A stretch of DNA of 64,000 nt from positions 32,982,768 through 33,046,767 of the forward strand of contig CM060183.1 of the NCBI GenBank assembly GCA_030549335.1, given 5' to 3'. The notes under the pieces were generated by a model. It searched no databases. It was not told the origin of the DNA and saw only the letters and a list, made by a program, of their open reading frames with translations. The position numbers were made by a program, and so were the translations under genes. Each line of letters opens with the position of its first letter. Position 1 is the stretch's first letter. Of this stretch, positions 42,284 through 56,515 are shown piece after piece. This DNA comes from Pontederia crassipes. Its lineage: Eukaryota; Streptophyta; Magnoliopsida; Commelinales; Pontederiaceae.

Positions 42284-45200
42284 CTAGCTTGATCTTTGCG
42301 TAACGCTAGCCAAGTCTGAACAATAGTCGAACTTGGCAACAGGTAAGCTCTTTGTCATCATATCTGTCGGATTGTCATGTGTGCTAATCTTCTGAACTTG
42401 AACATCTTGCTTTTCCACAATATCTCGAACAAAATGATATCTCACATCTATATGCTTTGTTCTTTCATGATGCATTTGACCTTTTGTAAGATGTATTGCA
42501 CTCTGACTATCACAATATATGACAGTAGCTTCCTCTTTCATAGTGAGCTCTCCAACTAATCCTCTCAACCAGATAGCTTCTTTCACAGCTTCAGTGATGA
42601 CCATGTATTCAACTTCAGTAGTGGATAATGCTATTGTATTCTGCAAAATAGCTTTCCAACTCACAGCACAATCAGTAATAGTAAAGACATAATCAGTTAG
42701 GGACCTTCTTCTATCAAGATCTCCTGCAAAATCTGAATCAACATAGCCAACCAGTCCAGCTGAATTTCTACCAAATTCCAAGCATACATCAGAAGTACCT
42801 CTTAAATATCTCAGTATCACAGCTTCCCAGTGCTTCTTTCCTGGATTAGACATATATCTACTAACAACACTGACAACATGAAATATATCTGGACGAGTGC
42901 AAACCATTGCATATATAATGCTACCAACTGCACTACAGTAAGGAACTTTTGACATATACCTTTTGTCTTCATCAGTTTGAGGTGAACATGAAGCTGAGAG
43001 TTTAAAGTGTGCTGCAATCGGTGTACTGACAGTCTTAGCATTCTGCATTCCAAAATGCTCCAAGACTTTTTCAATATATTTCTACTGAGACAGAAATAGT
43101 CTTCCTGAACTTTTATCTCTAGAAATTTCCATTTCCAAAATCTTCTTTGCTGCTCCAAGATCCTTCATCTCAAATTCAGAACTTAACTTATTTTTCAAAA
43201 TATTAATTTCAGATATATCTTTCGCTGCAATTAACATAACATCAACATAGAGCAACAAATAAATGAATGAACCATCGGCAAGTTGATTCAAATAAACACA
43301 ACTATCATATTTGCTTCTAGCAAAACCAATACTCAACATGAATGAATCAAACCTTTTATACCACTGCCGAGGGGATTGTTTAAGTCTATAAGGATTTCTT
43401 CAGATGGCAAACTTGATCTTCTCTACCTTCAACATGAAAACCCTCTGGCTGCTCCATATATATATATATATATATATCTTCTTCTAGATCGCCATGTAAG
43501 AATGCAGTTTTAACATCTAATTGCTCAAGTTCAAGATTCTGCAAAGCAACAATAGCAAGCAAAGTACGAATAGAAGTATGTTTCACAACTGGAGAGAACA
43601 CATCATGAAAATCAACACCCTCCACTTGACTGTACCATTTTGCCACCAATCTTGCTTTGTACTTTGTCTCTTCATTATTGATTCCTTCTTTCTTCTTGAA
43701 CACCCATTTGCAGCCAACAATCTTCTTATTCACGGGTTGTTTTACAAGATCCCAAGTGCCATTCTTCTGTAGAGATTTCATCTCCTCCTGCATTACTATT
43801 AACCACTTATTACAATCAGGACTTCGAATAGCTTCAAAATAGGAGGAAGGATCAGGTAACTCAATATCTTCAGCAACACTTAATGCATAAGCGACCAGTT
43901 CTTCAAATCCGAGCCTTTGAGGTGCTTTTATTTCTCTCCTCGGTCTATCACGAGCTAACATGTATTGCTGCTGAACTTGAGGTGATGTATGAACTTCAGG
44001 AGCATCAGGAGTATCATTCTTTTCATCAGAAGAACTTGACAGTTCTAACTCTACCTTCTCCAAAGTTTTCTGCTTTTCTGTATCACCAATAATAGACAAA
44101 TCTTTTCTCGAGTGAAACATCACAGATTCATCAAAAGTAACATCTCTACTGATAATAAATTTCTTAATTTCAGGACACCATAATTTATAACCTTTAACAC
44201 CAGATTTATAACCAAGAAATATGCACTTCTTAGGTCTAGGTTCAAGCTTTCCATAATTAACATGTGCATATGCAGGACAACTGAAAACTCTTAAATGTGA
44301 GTAATTAGGAGAATTACCAGACCACACTTCTTCAGAAATTTTTAAGTCTAAGGATCGGTGAGGAGACCGATTCACTAAGTGACATGCCAGGTTAACAGCC
44401 TCAGCCCAAAACTCATTGCCAAGTCCTGCATTTGACAGCATACATCGTGCTCTTTCTAGTAGAGTTCTGTTCATTCTTTCTGCGACTCCATTCTGCTGTG
44501 GAGTTCTCACAACTGTGTGATGCCTTGCAATATCTTCTTTGTCACAGAATTCATTGAATTTAGAATTACAGAATTCTAGTCCATTATCAGTCCTCAGCCT
44601 CTTCACAACTTTTTCAGATTGCTTCTCTAGCAAAGTCTTCCATGACTTGAATGTTTCGAATACATCATCTTTATGCTTTAGAAAATAGATCCAAACTTTT
44701 CTAGAGAAATCATCAATAAATGTCAGCAAATACATATTTCCTCCTTTCGAAGGAACCTGAGAAGGACCCCATAAATCTGAATGGATATAATCAAGGGTTC
44801 CCTTCGTCTTATGAATGGCTGAGCCGAAACGAACTCTCTTCTGCTTTCCGAAGATACAATGCTCACACAGCTCTAACTTTCCAACTTTTGCACCAGGAAG
44901 AAGACCTCTGTTACTGAGAACTTGCATGCCCTTCTCACTCATATGGTCCAAACGCATATGCCATAACTTTGTGCAATCTTCCTCTGAGGTAGATGAGACT
45001 GCTGCTGAACCTATCACTATCGAACCTTGGAGAACATACAAACTACCGATTTTGAGGCCTTTCATCAACATAAGAGCACCACGGGAAATTTTCATTCCAT
45101 TAGACTCAATAACAACTTTGCAACCATTTGAGTCTAAGACACCGAGAGAGATAAGATTCTTCTTCAGATCAGGAACATGTCTGACTTCTGATAATGTCCT

Positions 45201-46225
45201 AATAATCTCATCATGCATCTTAATCTGGATAGACCCAATACCAACAGTCTTACAGGCAGCATTGTTGCCCATAAGAACGACTCCACCTTCAACAGATTTG
45301 TACGTAGAGAACCAATCTCGATTGGGACACATATGGCATAAGCATCCAGAATCGAGAATTCATTCACTTGATGATCTGGATTTGTTTGATGCCGTTACCA
45401 ATAGAACATCTTTATTATCACTTTCTGCTACACCGGCATCTACAACTTCAGCCTTTTGATTTCCCTTATCGTTGCCATCATTAATCCTTTTATTCTTATT
45501 CTGTAATTTGTAGCACTATGCTTTGATATGACCCTTCTTGCAATAATTGCAGACTTTATCTCTGTTCTTCGACTTGGATCTGGATCTATCTTGATTTTGA
45601 TTTCTCGTCTGATGTCTGCCTCTTACGATCAGACCTGAGGCTTGATCATCAGATTTGCTGCTTGATCCCAATTCATTATCCAACTTTTTTTTGCTCAGCA
45701 GTCTGCCCTTAACATCTTCAAACGTGAGTTTGTCCCTACCGTAGATTGTCTCCTTAAAGGTTTTATATGAGGATGGCAGAGAACAAAGAAGTAATATGGC
45801 CTAATCTTCATCATCAACCTTTGCATTTACGTTCTTCAAATCATTGATTAGGGCAATGGACTCACTGATATGTGATTTGATCGACGTACCTTCGACCATA
45901 CGAAAGGTGTACAATCGCTGCTTCAACACAAGTCGATTCACTAGGATTTTCGTCAGATACAGAGTTTCCAACTTCGTCCAAAGATCGGCCGTCGTCTTCT
46001 CTGCGAGAACTTCCTGAAGAACATCGTTCATCAGGCACAATTGAATCGCAGACATGGCCTTCTCGTCAAGATCCTCCCAGGCGGACGCCTCCATGGCGTC
46101 AGGCTTTTGACCCGACAGCGCCTTCTTCAACCATTCTGAACCAGGATGGCATGCATCCGAACCTGCCACAAACTGAAATTTGTGTTCCCGTCGAACTTCT
46201 CGATGTCGAATTTCGTTGTAGTCAT
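42284..46225 (-). pseudogene. Gag-pol polyprotein of copia element A, inactivated
   Basis: Gag starts at the ATG at 46225 and breaks by a one-base loss near 46130. A zinc-knuckle region near 45540 and the protease motif LDSG near 45350 follow; a stop directly precedes the protease motif. The longest frame (45332-43386) holds the GAG-pre-integrase, the integrase core and the RT N-terminus. That frame includes a TA-repeat expansion at about 43459-43481 encoding YIYIYI. The next frame (43339-43082) has the RT active site as YVDVMLIA, where YVDDMLIA is expected, so a catalytic Asp is lost. RNase H (43063-42284) reads STTEVEYMV where element B has STTEAEYMA, and ends near TQRSS. Frames are separated by stops near 43390 and 43083. 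Confidence 0.9.
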
Positions 46226-46244
46226 CTTCGCGAAAAAAAACTCG

Positions 46245-46256
46245 GCTCTGATACCA
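46245..46256 (-). other. Primer-binding site of copia element A
   Basis: TGGTATCAGAGC on the minus strand lies three bases inside the 5' LTR. It is complementary to the 3' end of initiator tRNA-Met. Confidence 0.9.
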
Positions 46257-46259
46257 ATT

Positions 46260-46588
46260 TGTTGCGAATAGAACACCGAGAATCGATGAATAATCAAAAC
46301 AACGAAAGAAGGAGAAGATGAACACAGAGATTTAACGTGGTAAAACTCTCTTGATCAATGTGAACAAGAGAGAAACATCCACGGGCAAAGGAGGCCGCCG
46401 CCAGAAATTTTCACTATGAGCCAAAAGAGAGTGTACATCATATAAAATCCTAACCCTCATATATAAAGGTCCATACCTAACGGCCCAAGCCCTCCGCTTC
46501 CGCCACAGATTCTCATTTTCCCTCCTTTTTTCATTTTTTTTCTTTCATAATTTTGGGTACAGTGTACATAATTCAAGGCACATCAATA
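46260..46588 (-). repeat. 5' LTR of copia element A
   Basis: 329 bases, TGTTGCGAATAGAAC to CACATCAATA in plus orientation. The outer end is TA rather than CA, as in the solo LTR at 10335-10679. Confidence 0.95.
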
Positions 46589-48377
46589 GGGACACATCGA
46601 AGGACTCGGACGGGATCGGCCACGCGTCTGGACAGAGAGGAGCGGGCAGAGGAAGATGAAGAAGAGGACTACACGAATAGTTTCTTGGACAGAAACTAAA
46701 AGGTATGGAACTAGGATAGATTCGTGATAGAATCATGATTTTAGACTGGAAGTATGTCCTAGGTAGTTCCTGGTTATTGCATGATGTTCTATGATGTTGA
46801 TGTGTGCCGGCCATCGCCGGAGAAGACGATCGAAATACGAACTGCGTGTCTGCGCAGATTCTGCGTGAGAAGAACCTGGGCCGGGTTCCAGTGAACCCGG
46901 CCCGGACAGGTCCTTCACCAAACCGAGTTCGTAGGAACTCGGTCCGGATCCGTCATTGTTGCGCTCTCCGAGCTCTGCAAATCAGACGGTTCAACCCGGG
47001 CCGAGTTTCTTGCACGACGAACAGTCGGGCAAAACGACGATCTCTGAGAAGAAGAAGAAGACTCGACCCAGTCCGAGTGTAACCCAAACTCGACCCGGGT
47101 TGTTCTCTGATTTTTACCGAGAATGATCATGTATGATCCGACCCGAGTTTCTGCCTACTCGGCCCGGGTTCCGACATTGATTAAGTAAATTTTATGATGC
47201 TTAAAACATTGATTCATGTCTCTAATCCAAATTCTAATGATGTCTATGATTATGTCAATAATGCCCCTGATTTATTCTTCATGATCATGTCTTTTATCCT
47301 GATTTGAAGTTCTTATCAAGATGTGATTTGATTAATTAAAATATGCAAGATAAAAGACGTAAATCGTTAAATGGAGAGTTTTTTTATGATGGACTGGTGA
47401 CGACTAGGTTATGGGCTGTCTTCGGACAGTTATAGGCTATCTTCGGACAGTTATGGGCTGACTACGGTCAGTTATGGTCTGGCTCTGCCAGTTATGATGA
47501 TGATGGACGAGTTGAGGCAGGCCTCCCTGTGAGTTGAAATATACCTCCAATAAGTCAAAGATGAATAATAAGATGACGAAGAAGATGAACACATATGAAT
47601 AAAAAATCTTTCTTATGATGCTTGGCTTATGCCTTCTTATGATTACTCTTTATGATCTTTTATTCATATGTTCCTTTACATGTTCCTGTCATTCTATTTA
47701 TGATCATGATTCATTATTCATTTCTATGATGATGTTACCTTATGATTCATGTCTACTATCATGATCTTATGATGATTTTTATCTTACTTTTATACTGAGT
47801 TATAAAACTCATAGGGAGGTTCTCCCATGCATGTTCTTAAATGCAGGCCAAGGTCAGAATGATGAAGGTGGCCAACGATGACAGATCGAGCTCGTAGGTG
47901 GCTGCACATGGTTATCGAGTCCTTTAGATGATGATAGCTTTTTCCTTTCTTTTTATTACTTGATGTATTAGCTTTCCATTGGACTCCTATGAAGTCATTT
48001 ATCAGTCTTCCGCTTATCATTATGTTACTCTCTTTTATTATTAATGATGATTAAATCTTTCGCTTTTATCGATGTTGAATTGACCAGTCAAAGTATTTAT
48101 TTTGGTCAATAAGATGTACACGTAAGGATGACCCGTAGCGTCCTTGAATCATATTCTGCCACGTGGCAGATGCGATTTGGGGGCGTTACACATATCGAAA
48201 AAAATATTATGTAACAGTTGAGTAAATTCATAATCCACTAAATTCTTCGGATGACGAAGAGTATATAGTGCAGGATTTCAAAACTATATATGCATATTTG
48301 ATATGATATATTTAATTATGAAACTATATATATGGGACCAGATTTTTTTAATCTGCACCTTAAATTTTTGGGTTATT

Positions 48378-48896
48378 TCCTCTAACCACCCTAAACTATC
48401 GTGAATTTCCACATCTAATCCTAAACTATGAACTTCATTTTTTGAGTACCTAAACTATCACGATTTTTTCAATTTGATCGTTCCGTCCAATTTCGTCGAC
48501 TTCTCCGTTATTTTTTATTCTTCGCATTTGTAAAAAGTCCATTATACCCATGCTCTCAATTGAATTTCATTTTTACAAAAAATAATATATAATAATAAAT
48601 ATAAAAATAATTACCAAAAAACACCACCACGTCGAGAGGCGGCTCCCCCCCTCCACGTGGTGGTGTTTTCTTTTTTTTTAAATTATTTTTATATTATTTT
48701 ATATAAAAATGAAATTCAATTCAGAATAGGGGTATAATGGACTTTTTACAAATGAAAAAAATAACGGAGAAGTCGATGGAATTGGACGAAAGGATCAAAT
48801 TGAAAAAATCGCGATAGTTTATGTACCCAAAAAATAAAGTTCGTAATTTGAAATTAGATGTGAAAATTTATGATAGTTTAAGGGTGGTTAGAGGGA
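48378..48896. mobile_element. Long foldback MITE / hairpin element
   Basis: About 245 bases on each side are inverted copies. The left begins tcctctaaccaccctaaact; the right ends agggtggttagaggga. The tip is acaccaccacgt (48621-48632) facing acgtggtggtgt (48655-48666). The arms match along nearly their whole length with scattered changes. There is no coding capacity. Confidence 0.85.
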
Positions 48897-49358
48897 GTAG
48901 GTTCTAATGTGCTTTGCTTTTTAAGTCTACTCTAAAATCTTTTAAAAGAAATTAGAACGATTTAATTGAACTAAAGTGCTTTTAAAAGTTTTAAATGTAT
49001 ATCAATGGAAAATATTTTATATTGGAAAAATTTATGTTATTGTTTATAAATATAGTTTTATTATTAAATATTAAAAAGTAAAGAAAAAAATATCTGAATA
49101 TTATGATGAGCGATCCTAAATTGATCAGGTTGGAGTTTGAATTCAGCACCCAAACTTTGTATTCTCTTGTGCCACTAAAAATCTTCAATGAAGAAACAAG
49201 TTGAGGACAAGCTAAAGTAATCTTCCCAATTTTAATTGTTATATATAAGTTTTGATTTTCATATATATATATAGAGAGAGAGATAGAGAGTTTAAGTAAT
49301 ATGTAACCAAAAGTTGTTCGATCAATATGCATTTAATGAATTTGAACTATTGGATGAT
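48897..49358. other. AT-rich spacer
   Basis: No gene or repeat family is recognised between the foldback element and the LINE. It contains an ATATAT/GAGA patch near 49260-49288. Confidence 0.5.
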
Positions 49359-49377
49359 GATTATATTATTGAGACTA

Positions 49378-50609
49378 CAACAACAACAATAACAACAAAG
49401 CCTTATCCCATTAGGTGGGGTCGGCTACATGGATCATACGACGCAATTCCGCTCTATTAGTAACCAAACCTTTCGATATATTATTCACCAATAGATCTTG
49501 CTCTATTAGTTCGTCAAGTGTACGCCTTGGCCTCCCTCTCCCTCTTTTAATCGGACTCCAGATTATTTGATTTATTCTTCTTACTGACGCATCTAATGGT
49601 CTTCTCTGAACATGACCAAACCATCTCAAGCGATTCTCTGCCATTTTCTCACTAATAGGAGCCACTCCGACTCGTTCACGTATATGGTCATTCTTAATCT
49701 TATCTAATATTGTATGACTACACATCCATCTCAACATTCTCATTTCGGCTACCCTCACTTTACGTTCATGTTGTCCCTTTATAGCCCAACATTCACTACC
49801 ATATAACACTGCTGGTATTATAGCAGTACGATAGAATTTTTTTAACTTTATTGAGTATTTTTCTATCATAAAAAACTCCAGTGGCTTTCCTCCACTTACA
49901 CCAACCAGCTTGAATTCTATGATTAACATCGTTATCAATCTCACCATCTTGTCTTACAATTGATTCTAAATATTTAAACTTTGTCACTTGAGGAATTATA
50001 TCCTCCCCTAGCCTAACTTTCAAATCGTCTCTAAGTTGTTTATTTATGAAATTGCTATGCATATATTCTGTTTTATTCCTACTTAAACGAAAACCCTTTG
50101 ACTCTAACGTATTTCTCCATATTTTCAATTTTGTATTAATCTCTTCTCTTGAATCCGCTAAAAGTACTATATCATCCGCAAATAGCATGCACTTAGGTAC
50201 ATCCTCTGTGATACTCTCGGTTATAGCATCGATAACTAAGTTAAATAGATACGGGCTTAAAGCTGATCCTTGATGTATGCCAATTCCTATAGAAAATTCA
50301 TTTGTCTCACCTCCGGGTGTCCTAACCTTAGTCAATGCCCCATCGTACATATCTTGTATTACCTTAATGTAGGCAACACTCACCCTCTTCTTTTGCAAGG
50401 CTTTCCAAAGTACATCCTTTGGTACCCGATCATACGTCTTCTTTAAGTCAATGAAAGTCATATGTAAGTCTCTTCTCCTACTTCGATATTTCTCCATCAA
50501 CTCTGCCTATATTTTATAGCCGGTCCCAAGCCCGGATAAAGGAGGAGGGTTGTGTTAGGCCCCGACAGCCAGCGTAAAATCCTGTCGAATCTTATGAACA
50601 TGGATCAAC
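49378..50609 (-). mobile_element. 5'-truncated RTE-type LINE
   Basis: It is flanked by a 19-base direct repeat gattatattattgagacta (49359-49377 and 50610-50628), a typical LINE target duplication. The 3' end on the minus strand is GCCGACCCCACCTAATGGG followed by a TTG-type repeat tail (TTGTTGTTATTGTTGTTG), characteristic of plant RTE elements. Confidence 0.9.
49411..50500 (-). pseudogene. RTE reverse transcriptase, C-terminal part
   Basis: Minus-strand frame 50500-49796 begins within the RT domain (TFIDLKKTYDRVPKDVLW) and contains QGSALSPYLFNL and the active site FADDIVLLAD. A one-base slip in an A-run near 49840 shifts to frame 49947-49411. That second frame carries the C-terminal block (LYGSECWAIKG, RWFGHVQRRP, RGRGRPRRT). 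The endonuclease domain is missing. The catalytic Asp pair is kept, but the element is truncated and shifted. Confidence 0.88.
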
Positions 50610-50628
50610 GATTATATTATTGAGACTA

Positions 50629-52680
<2,052 letters not shown>

Positions 52681-53901
52681 TGGGTGTCCCCCCAATTGAA
52701 ATGGGGACACTCCACCCATTTAAAGGCGCATCGGACGGGCGCCGATGAAAAAAGAATTTTTTCACGGTGAATTGGGCGACGGCGAGCGGTTCACCATGAA
52801 AAAATCCGGATGAGGTCGCGCAAATGTAGTTCAACTGTCGGTCCTAGAGTACAAAAGGGTGGGTAAAAAAAATTTTACCCCTTTTACTCTCGCTCTCTCG
52901 CCGTGTCCGTCCAGATTTGCCGCCGCCGACAAGATCTGTGCGAGTGCGACCGCGTCCGTCAAGCCCAGATCTGCGCGAGAGCAACCGCCGGCGAGATCTC
53001 CGCCTCCACGTCTACTTCCGACCAGATCTGACGGCCGAGTTGAGATCTGTGCCTCGGCGACCTCGTCTGCCCATATCCGCACGGAGCTGATGAGATCTGA
53101 GCCTCGGCGACCACCGCCAATGAGATCTGTGTCTCTGAGACTGCGTCTGTCCAGATCCGTCCCCATCTGCGTCCGCCGCTGATGATATCTGACCTCGAAT
53201 GTGCTTTCCCCCTCTTCTTTCATAGTGTTTTTCCACTTTTGTACTCGGTCCGACCATATCTCCTCGCCTCCAGGAAGCCGCGACACCCCACCTTCGACGA
53301 GCCGCCGCTGACTATCGTCGCACGCCCTGCCACCCCCGCTGACCGCGTCCAACCCGATCTACTCCTCCACGACCTAGCAACCTCAACCCGACAAATCAGC
53401 TCGCCTGCGACCCCGCGCAACCTCGAAAGTGCTCTTCCTCCTCATTCTCACAAATGCTTTCCCCTCTTCCTTTCCATTTTCTCACTTTCTCCCTCGTTCC
53501 GACCGGATCTCCTTGCCTCCAGGAAGCTGCGACCTCCCTTGAGCACGCTAATCTTCCTGCCATCGACGCCCTCCGTCCGCCGTAGATCCCTCATTCCATG
53601 AGACCCTCCTCGAGTTCCCCCGCCTTGCCGCTCCCACTGACCGCCATCACACGCTGCCGCCTGTTGGCCCTGCCACTCCCATTGACCTCCGTCCGCCCGC
53701 CCTGCAGCTCTCGCACGTCGCCGGCCGCCCGTCCTGCCACTCCCGCTAACTGCCGCCCGCCCTTCCGCTAACCGCCTACGCCCGCAGCCCGCCCGCCCGT
53801 CCTGCCACGCATGCCGCCGCCCGACCACCCTGCGCTCCCGTCGTCCGCCATCGCACGCTGCCGCCCACCCCACGACACCATCTAAACTCAATTAGTGTAA
53901 T
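52681..53901 (+). repeat. Left terminal inverted repeat candidate of the MULE
   Basis: It contains hairpin-prone sequence near 52690-52880, a gagatctg-based minisatellite at about 52925-53190, and a direct repeat of about 90 bases (53195-53290 and 53425-53535) around ccgaccatatctcctcgcct. The rest is C-rich. Open frames on both strands are compositional. Confidence 0.5.
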
Positions 53902-54928
53902 TCACCTTTATTAAACACTCTCTAATTATTGATAATCACTTTATAATTTCTAGTAATCAATTATCATGAACATTAATCATATTCTACTTAGTTATTCGAG
54001 TTCATCGTGTTCATACATGCAATTTAGCCAGTCATAACAACAATTACATCAACTACTTCATACCGTTTGATGCATGCATTTATCTTTTTGTTTCACAGGT
54101 CACTAAATTTATCATTGGCATGTCATCTTCTGCCTCATTCATATCACTCCTTCGTATGAATTAGATATTCTTTTTTGCGCATATGGTGATAAGGCAATAT
54201 TATAAACTTCATGGACAAATAATAATCCCGGTAGACGATTTTGGGGGTGCTCTCATTATCGGGTAAATAGTTTGTTTACAAATAACAAGTAATGTATTTT
54301 GGCCTTCATTTATGTTTCATCATATGATTTTCTGTATGATGTTCTTACGGGGAAAGCGTCCATCTGAATATTGTAATTTTTTTCAGTGGTTATGATCAGC
54401 ATAGGAATATTTTAAGAAGCTTGCTAAAGGATGATAAAAAAACTCAAAGACGAAGATCGGATAAACATAGAGTCATTTTAATAGGATTGCTCATTATCGC
54501 CTATGAAGATGTTGCAAGAAGAGATAAAATAATGTATTTACTTATTGGAATGATAATATCATTTGTATTAGTTAAAATGAACTTTCTTTAGTTGCAGAGT
54601 TTATATTGTATTAGACAAAAAATTCGTGTAATGAACCTTTGTATTTAGATGTTGATTTTGTATTTTGTGTTATTCTCTGTGTTAAGAGAAATACATCATG
54701 GTTGCGATAGCAAAGTGTTATCCTCTATGTAATTTATCACAGCAATGTAAGTGAACAGTTTTGTTCCTCTTATTTATCACAAGCAACAAATAATGACCAT
54801 CTCCTCGCAAGTAATTTATCACGCAACATCTGTCGTCGTCCTGATCATCTCCTCGCAAATTACACCAAAACACCCCAGACCCGAACATGACACTTCAACA
54901 ATTACAAGGAACATATAACAAACAACAT
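53902..54928. other. Internal MULE sequence, no gene recognised
   Basis: AT-rich DNA between the left repeat and the minisatellite. A short plus-strand stretch at about 54390-54590 (RSLLKDDKKTQRRRSDK then an IIAYED segment) looks faintly protein-like, but it has stops nearby and no recognised family. Confidence 0.35.
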
Positions 54929-54988
54929 ATAACATCCAACATCAAGGAACATATAACATACAACATAAATAGATTCCAACATATAACA
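54929..54988. repeat. Minisatellite unit at the insertion site of copia element B
   Basis: The unit built from ataacatccaacatcaagg and aacatataacatacaacat is present left of the element and again at 61400-61460. The element appears to have inserted between two units of a short array. Confidence 0.7.
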
Positions 54989-55286
54989 TGTTGAAGATAA
55001 AACACCGAGGATTGATGAACAATGAAAACAACGAAAGAAAGAGAAGATGAACATAGATATTTAACGTGGTAAAATTATCTTGATCAATGTGAACAAGAGA
55101 GAAACATCCACGAGCAAAGGAGGCCGCCGTCAGAAGAATTTTATTATGAACCAAAAGAGAGTACATCATATAAAACCCTAACGGCCCAAGCCCTCTGCTT
55201 CCACCACAGATCCTTATTTTTTCTTTTTCTCATTTTTTTCTTTCAGAATTTTGGGTCCAGGGTACATAATTCAAGGCACATCAACA
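54989..55286 (-). repeat. 3' LTR of copia element B
   Basis: 298 bases from TGTTGAAGATAAAACACC to GGCACATCAACA in plus orientation. Homologous to the LTRs of element A, with a small deletion around 55185. Confidence 0.9.
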
Positions 55287-56515
55287 AATATCCACTTTGA
55301 CTTGAATTTTACAAAACTCTCAAAAAATAAATGCTCAACATGCTCTCCTTTGCGGAATGGCCCAGATGGGTCTAGCTTGATCTTTGCGTAACGTCCGTCA
55401 AGTCTGAACAATAGTCGAACTTGACAACAGGTAAGCTCTTTGTCATCATATCTGCTGGATTGTCATGTGTGCTAATCTTCTGAACTTCAACATTTTGCTC
55501 TTCCATAATATCACGAACATAATGATATCTCACATCAATATGTTTTGTCCTTTCATGATGCATTTGATCTTTTATAAGATGTATTGCAATCTGACTATCA
55601 CAATAAATGATAGTAGCTTTCTCTTTCATATTGAGCTCCCCAACTAATCCTCTCAACCAGATAGCTTCTTTTACAGCTTCAGTGATGGCCATGTATTCAG
55701 CTTCAGTGGTGGATAATGCTATTGTATCATGCAAAATAGCTTTCCAACTCACAGCACAATCAGTAATAGTAAATACATAACCAGTTAGGGACTTTCTTCT
55801 ATCAAGATCTCCTACAAAATCTGAATCAACATAGCCAACTAGTCCAACTAAATTTCTATCAAATTCCAAACATACATCAGAAGTGCTTCTTTCCTACATT
55901 AGACATATATCTACTAACAATACTGACAGCATGAGATATATCTGGACGAGTGCAAACCATTGCATACATAATGCTACCAACTGCACTACAGTAAGAAACT
56001 TGTGACATATACCTTTTATCTTCATTAGATTGTGGTGAACATGAAGCTGAGAGTTTAAAATGTGCAGCAATCGGGGTAGTAACCGCCTTAGCATTCTGCA
56101 TTCCAAAACGCTTCAAGACTTTTTCAATATATCTGCTGAGACAGATATAGTCTTCCTGCACTTCTATCTTTAGAAATTTCCATTCCCAAAATCTTCTTTG
56201 CTACTCCAAGATCTTTCATCTCAAATTCAAAACTTAACTTATTTTTCAGAATGTAAATTCAAATATGTCTTTCGTGCAATTAACATATCATCAACATAGA
56301 GCAATAAATAGATGAATGAGCCATCAGCAAGTTGATTCAAATAGACACAACTATCATACTTGCTTCTAGCAAAATCAATACTCAACATGAATGAATCAAA
56401 CAATTTTATACCACTGCCGAGGGGATTGTTTAAGTCCATACAATGACTTTTTCAGATGGCAAACTTGATCTTCTCTACCTTCAATATGAAAATCATCTAG
56501 TTGCTGCATATATAT

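Larger units (their letters stand above)
41869..46588 (-). mobile_element. Complete Ty1/copia retrotransposon A
   Basis: 4720 bases bounded by LTRs 41869-42198 and 46260-46588, with target duplication GGGAC at 41864-41868 and 46589-46593. The primer site lies just inside the upper LTR. The domain order on the minus strand is gag, protease, integrase, RT, RNase H, as in copia elements. It is inactive because of several frame breaks. Confidence 0.95.
41600..48190 (+). mobile_element. Older gypsy-like solo LTR split by a copia insertion
   Basis: Sequence on both sides of the copia element (about 41600-41868 and 46589-48190) reads as one LTR. It ends GGGGGCGTTACA at 48190 and has a cttccgcttat ... 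gaccagtcaaag region like the TR-GAG LTRs. It also has short internal repeats (gggctgtcttcggacagttat near 47412-47460). A weak start candidate is TATAACGC near 41609. No primer site follows 48190, so a solo LTR is likely. The left boundary is uncertain. Confidence 0.45.

Noticed and set aside
52831..53891. Long open frames on both strands in the GC-rich block
   Set aside because: High GC lowers stop frequency. The peptides are low-complexity and the DNA is repetitive, so the block is better read as a transposon terminus.
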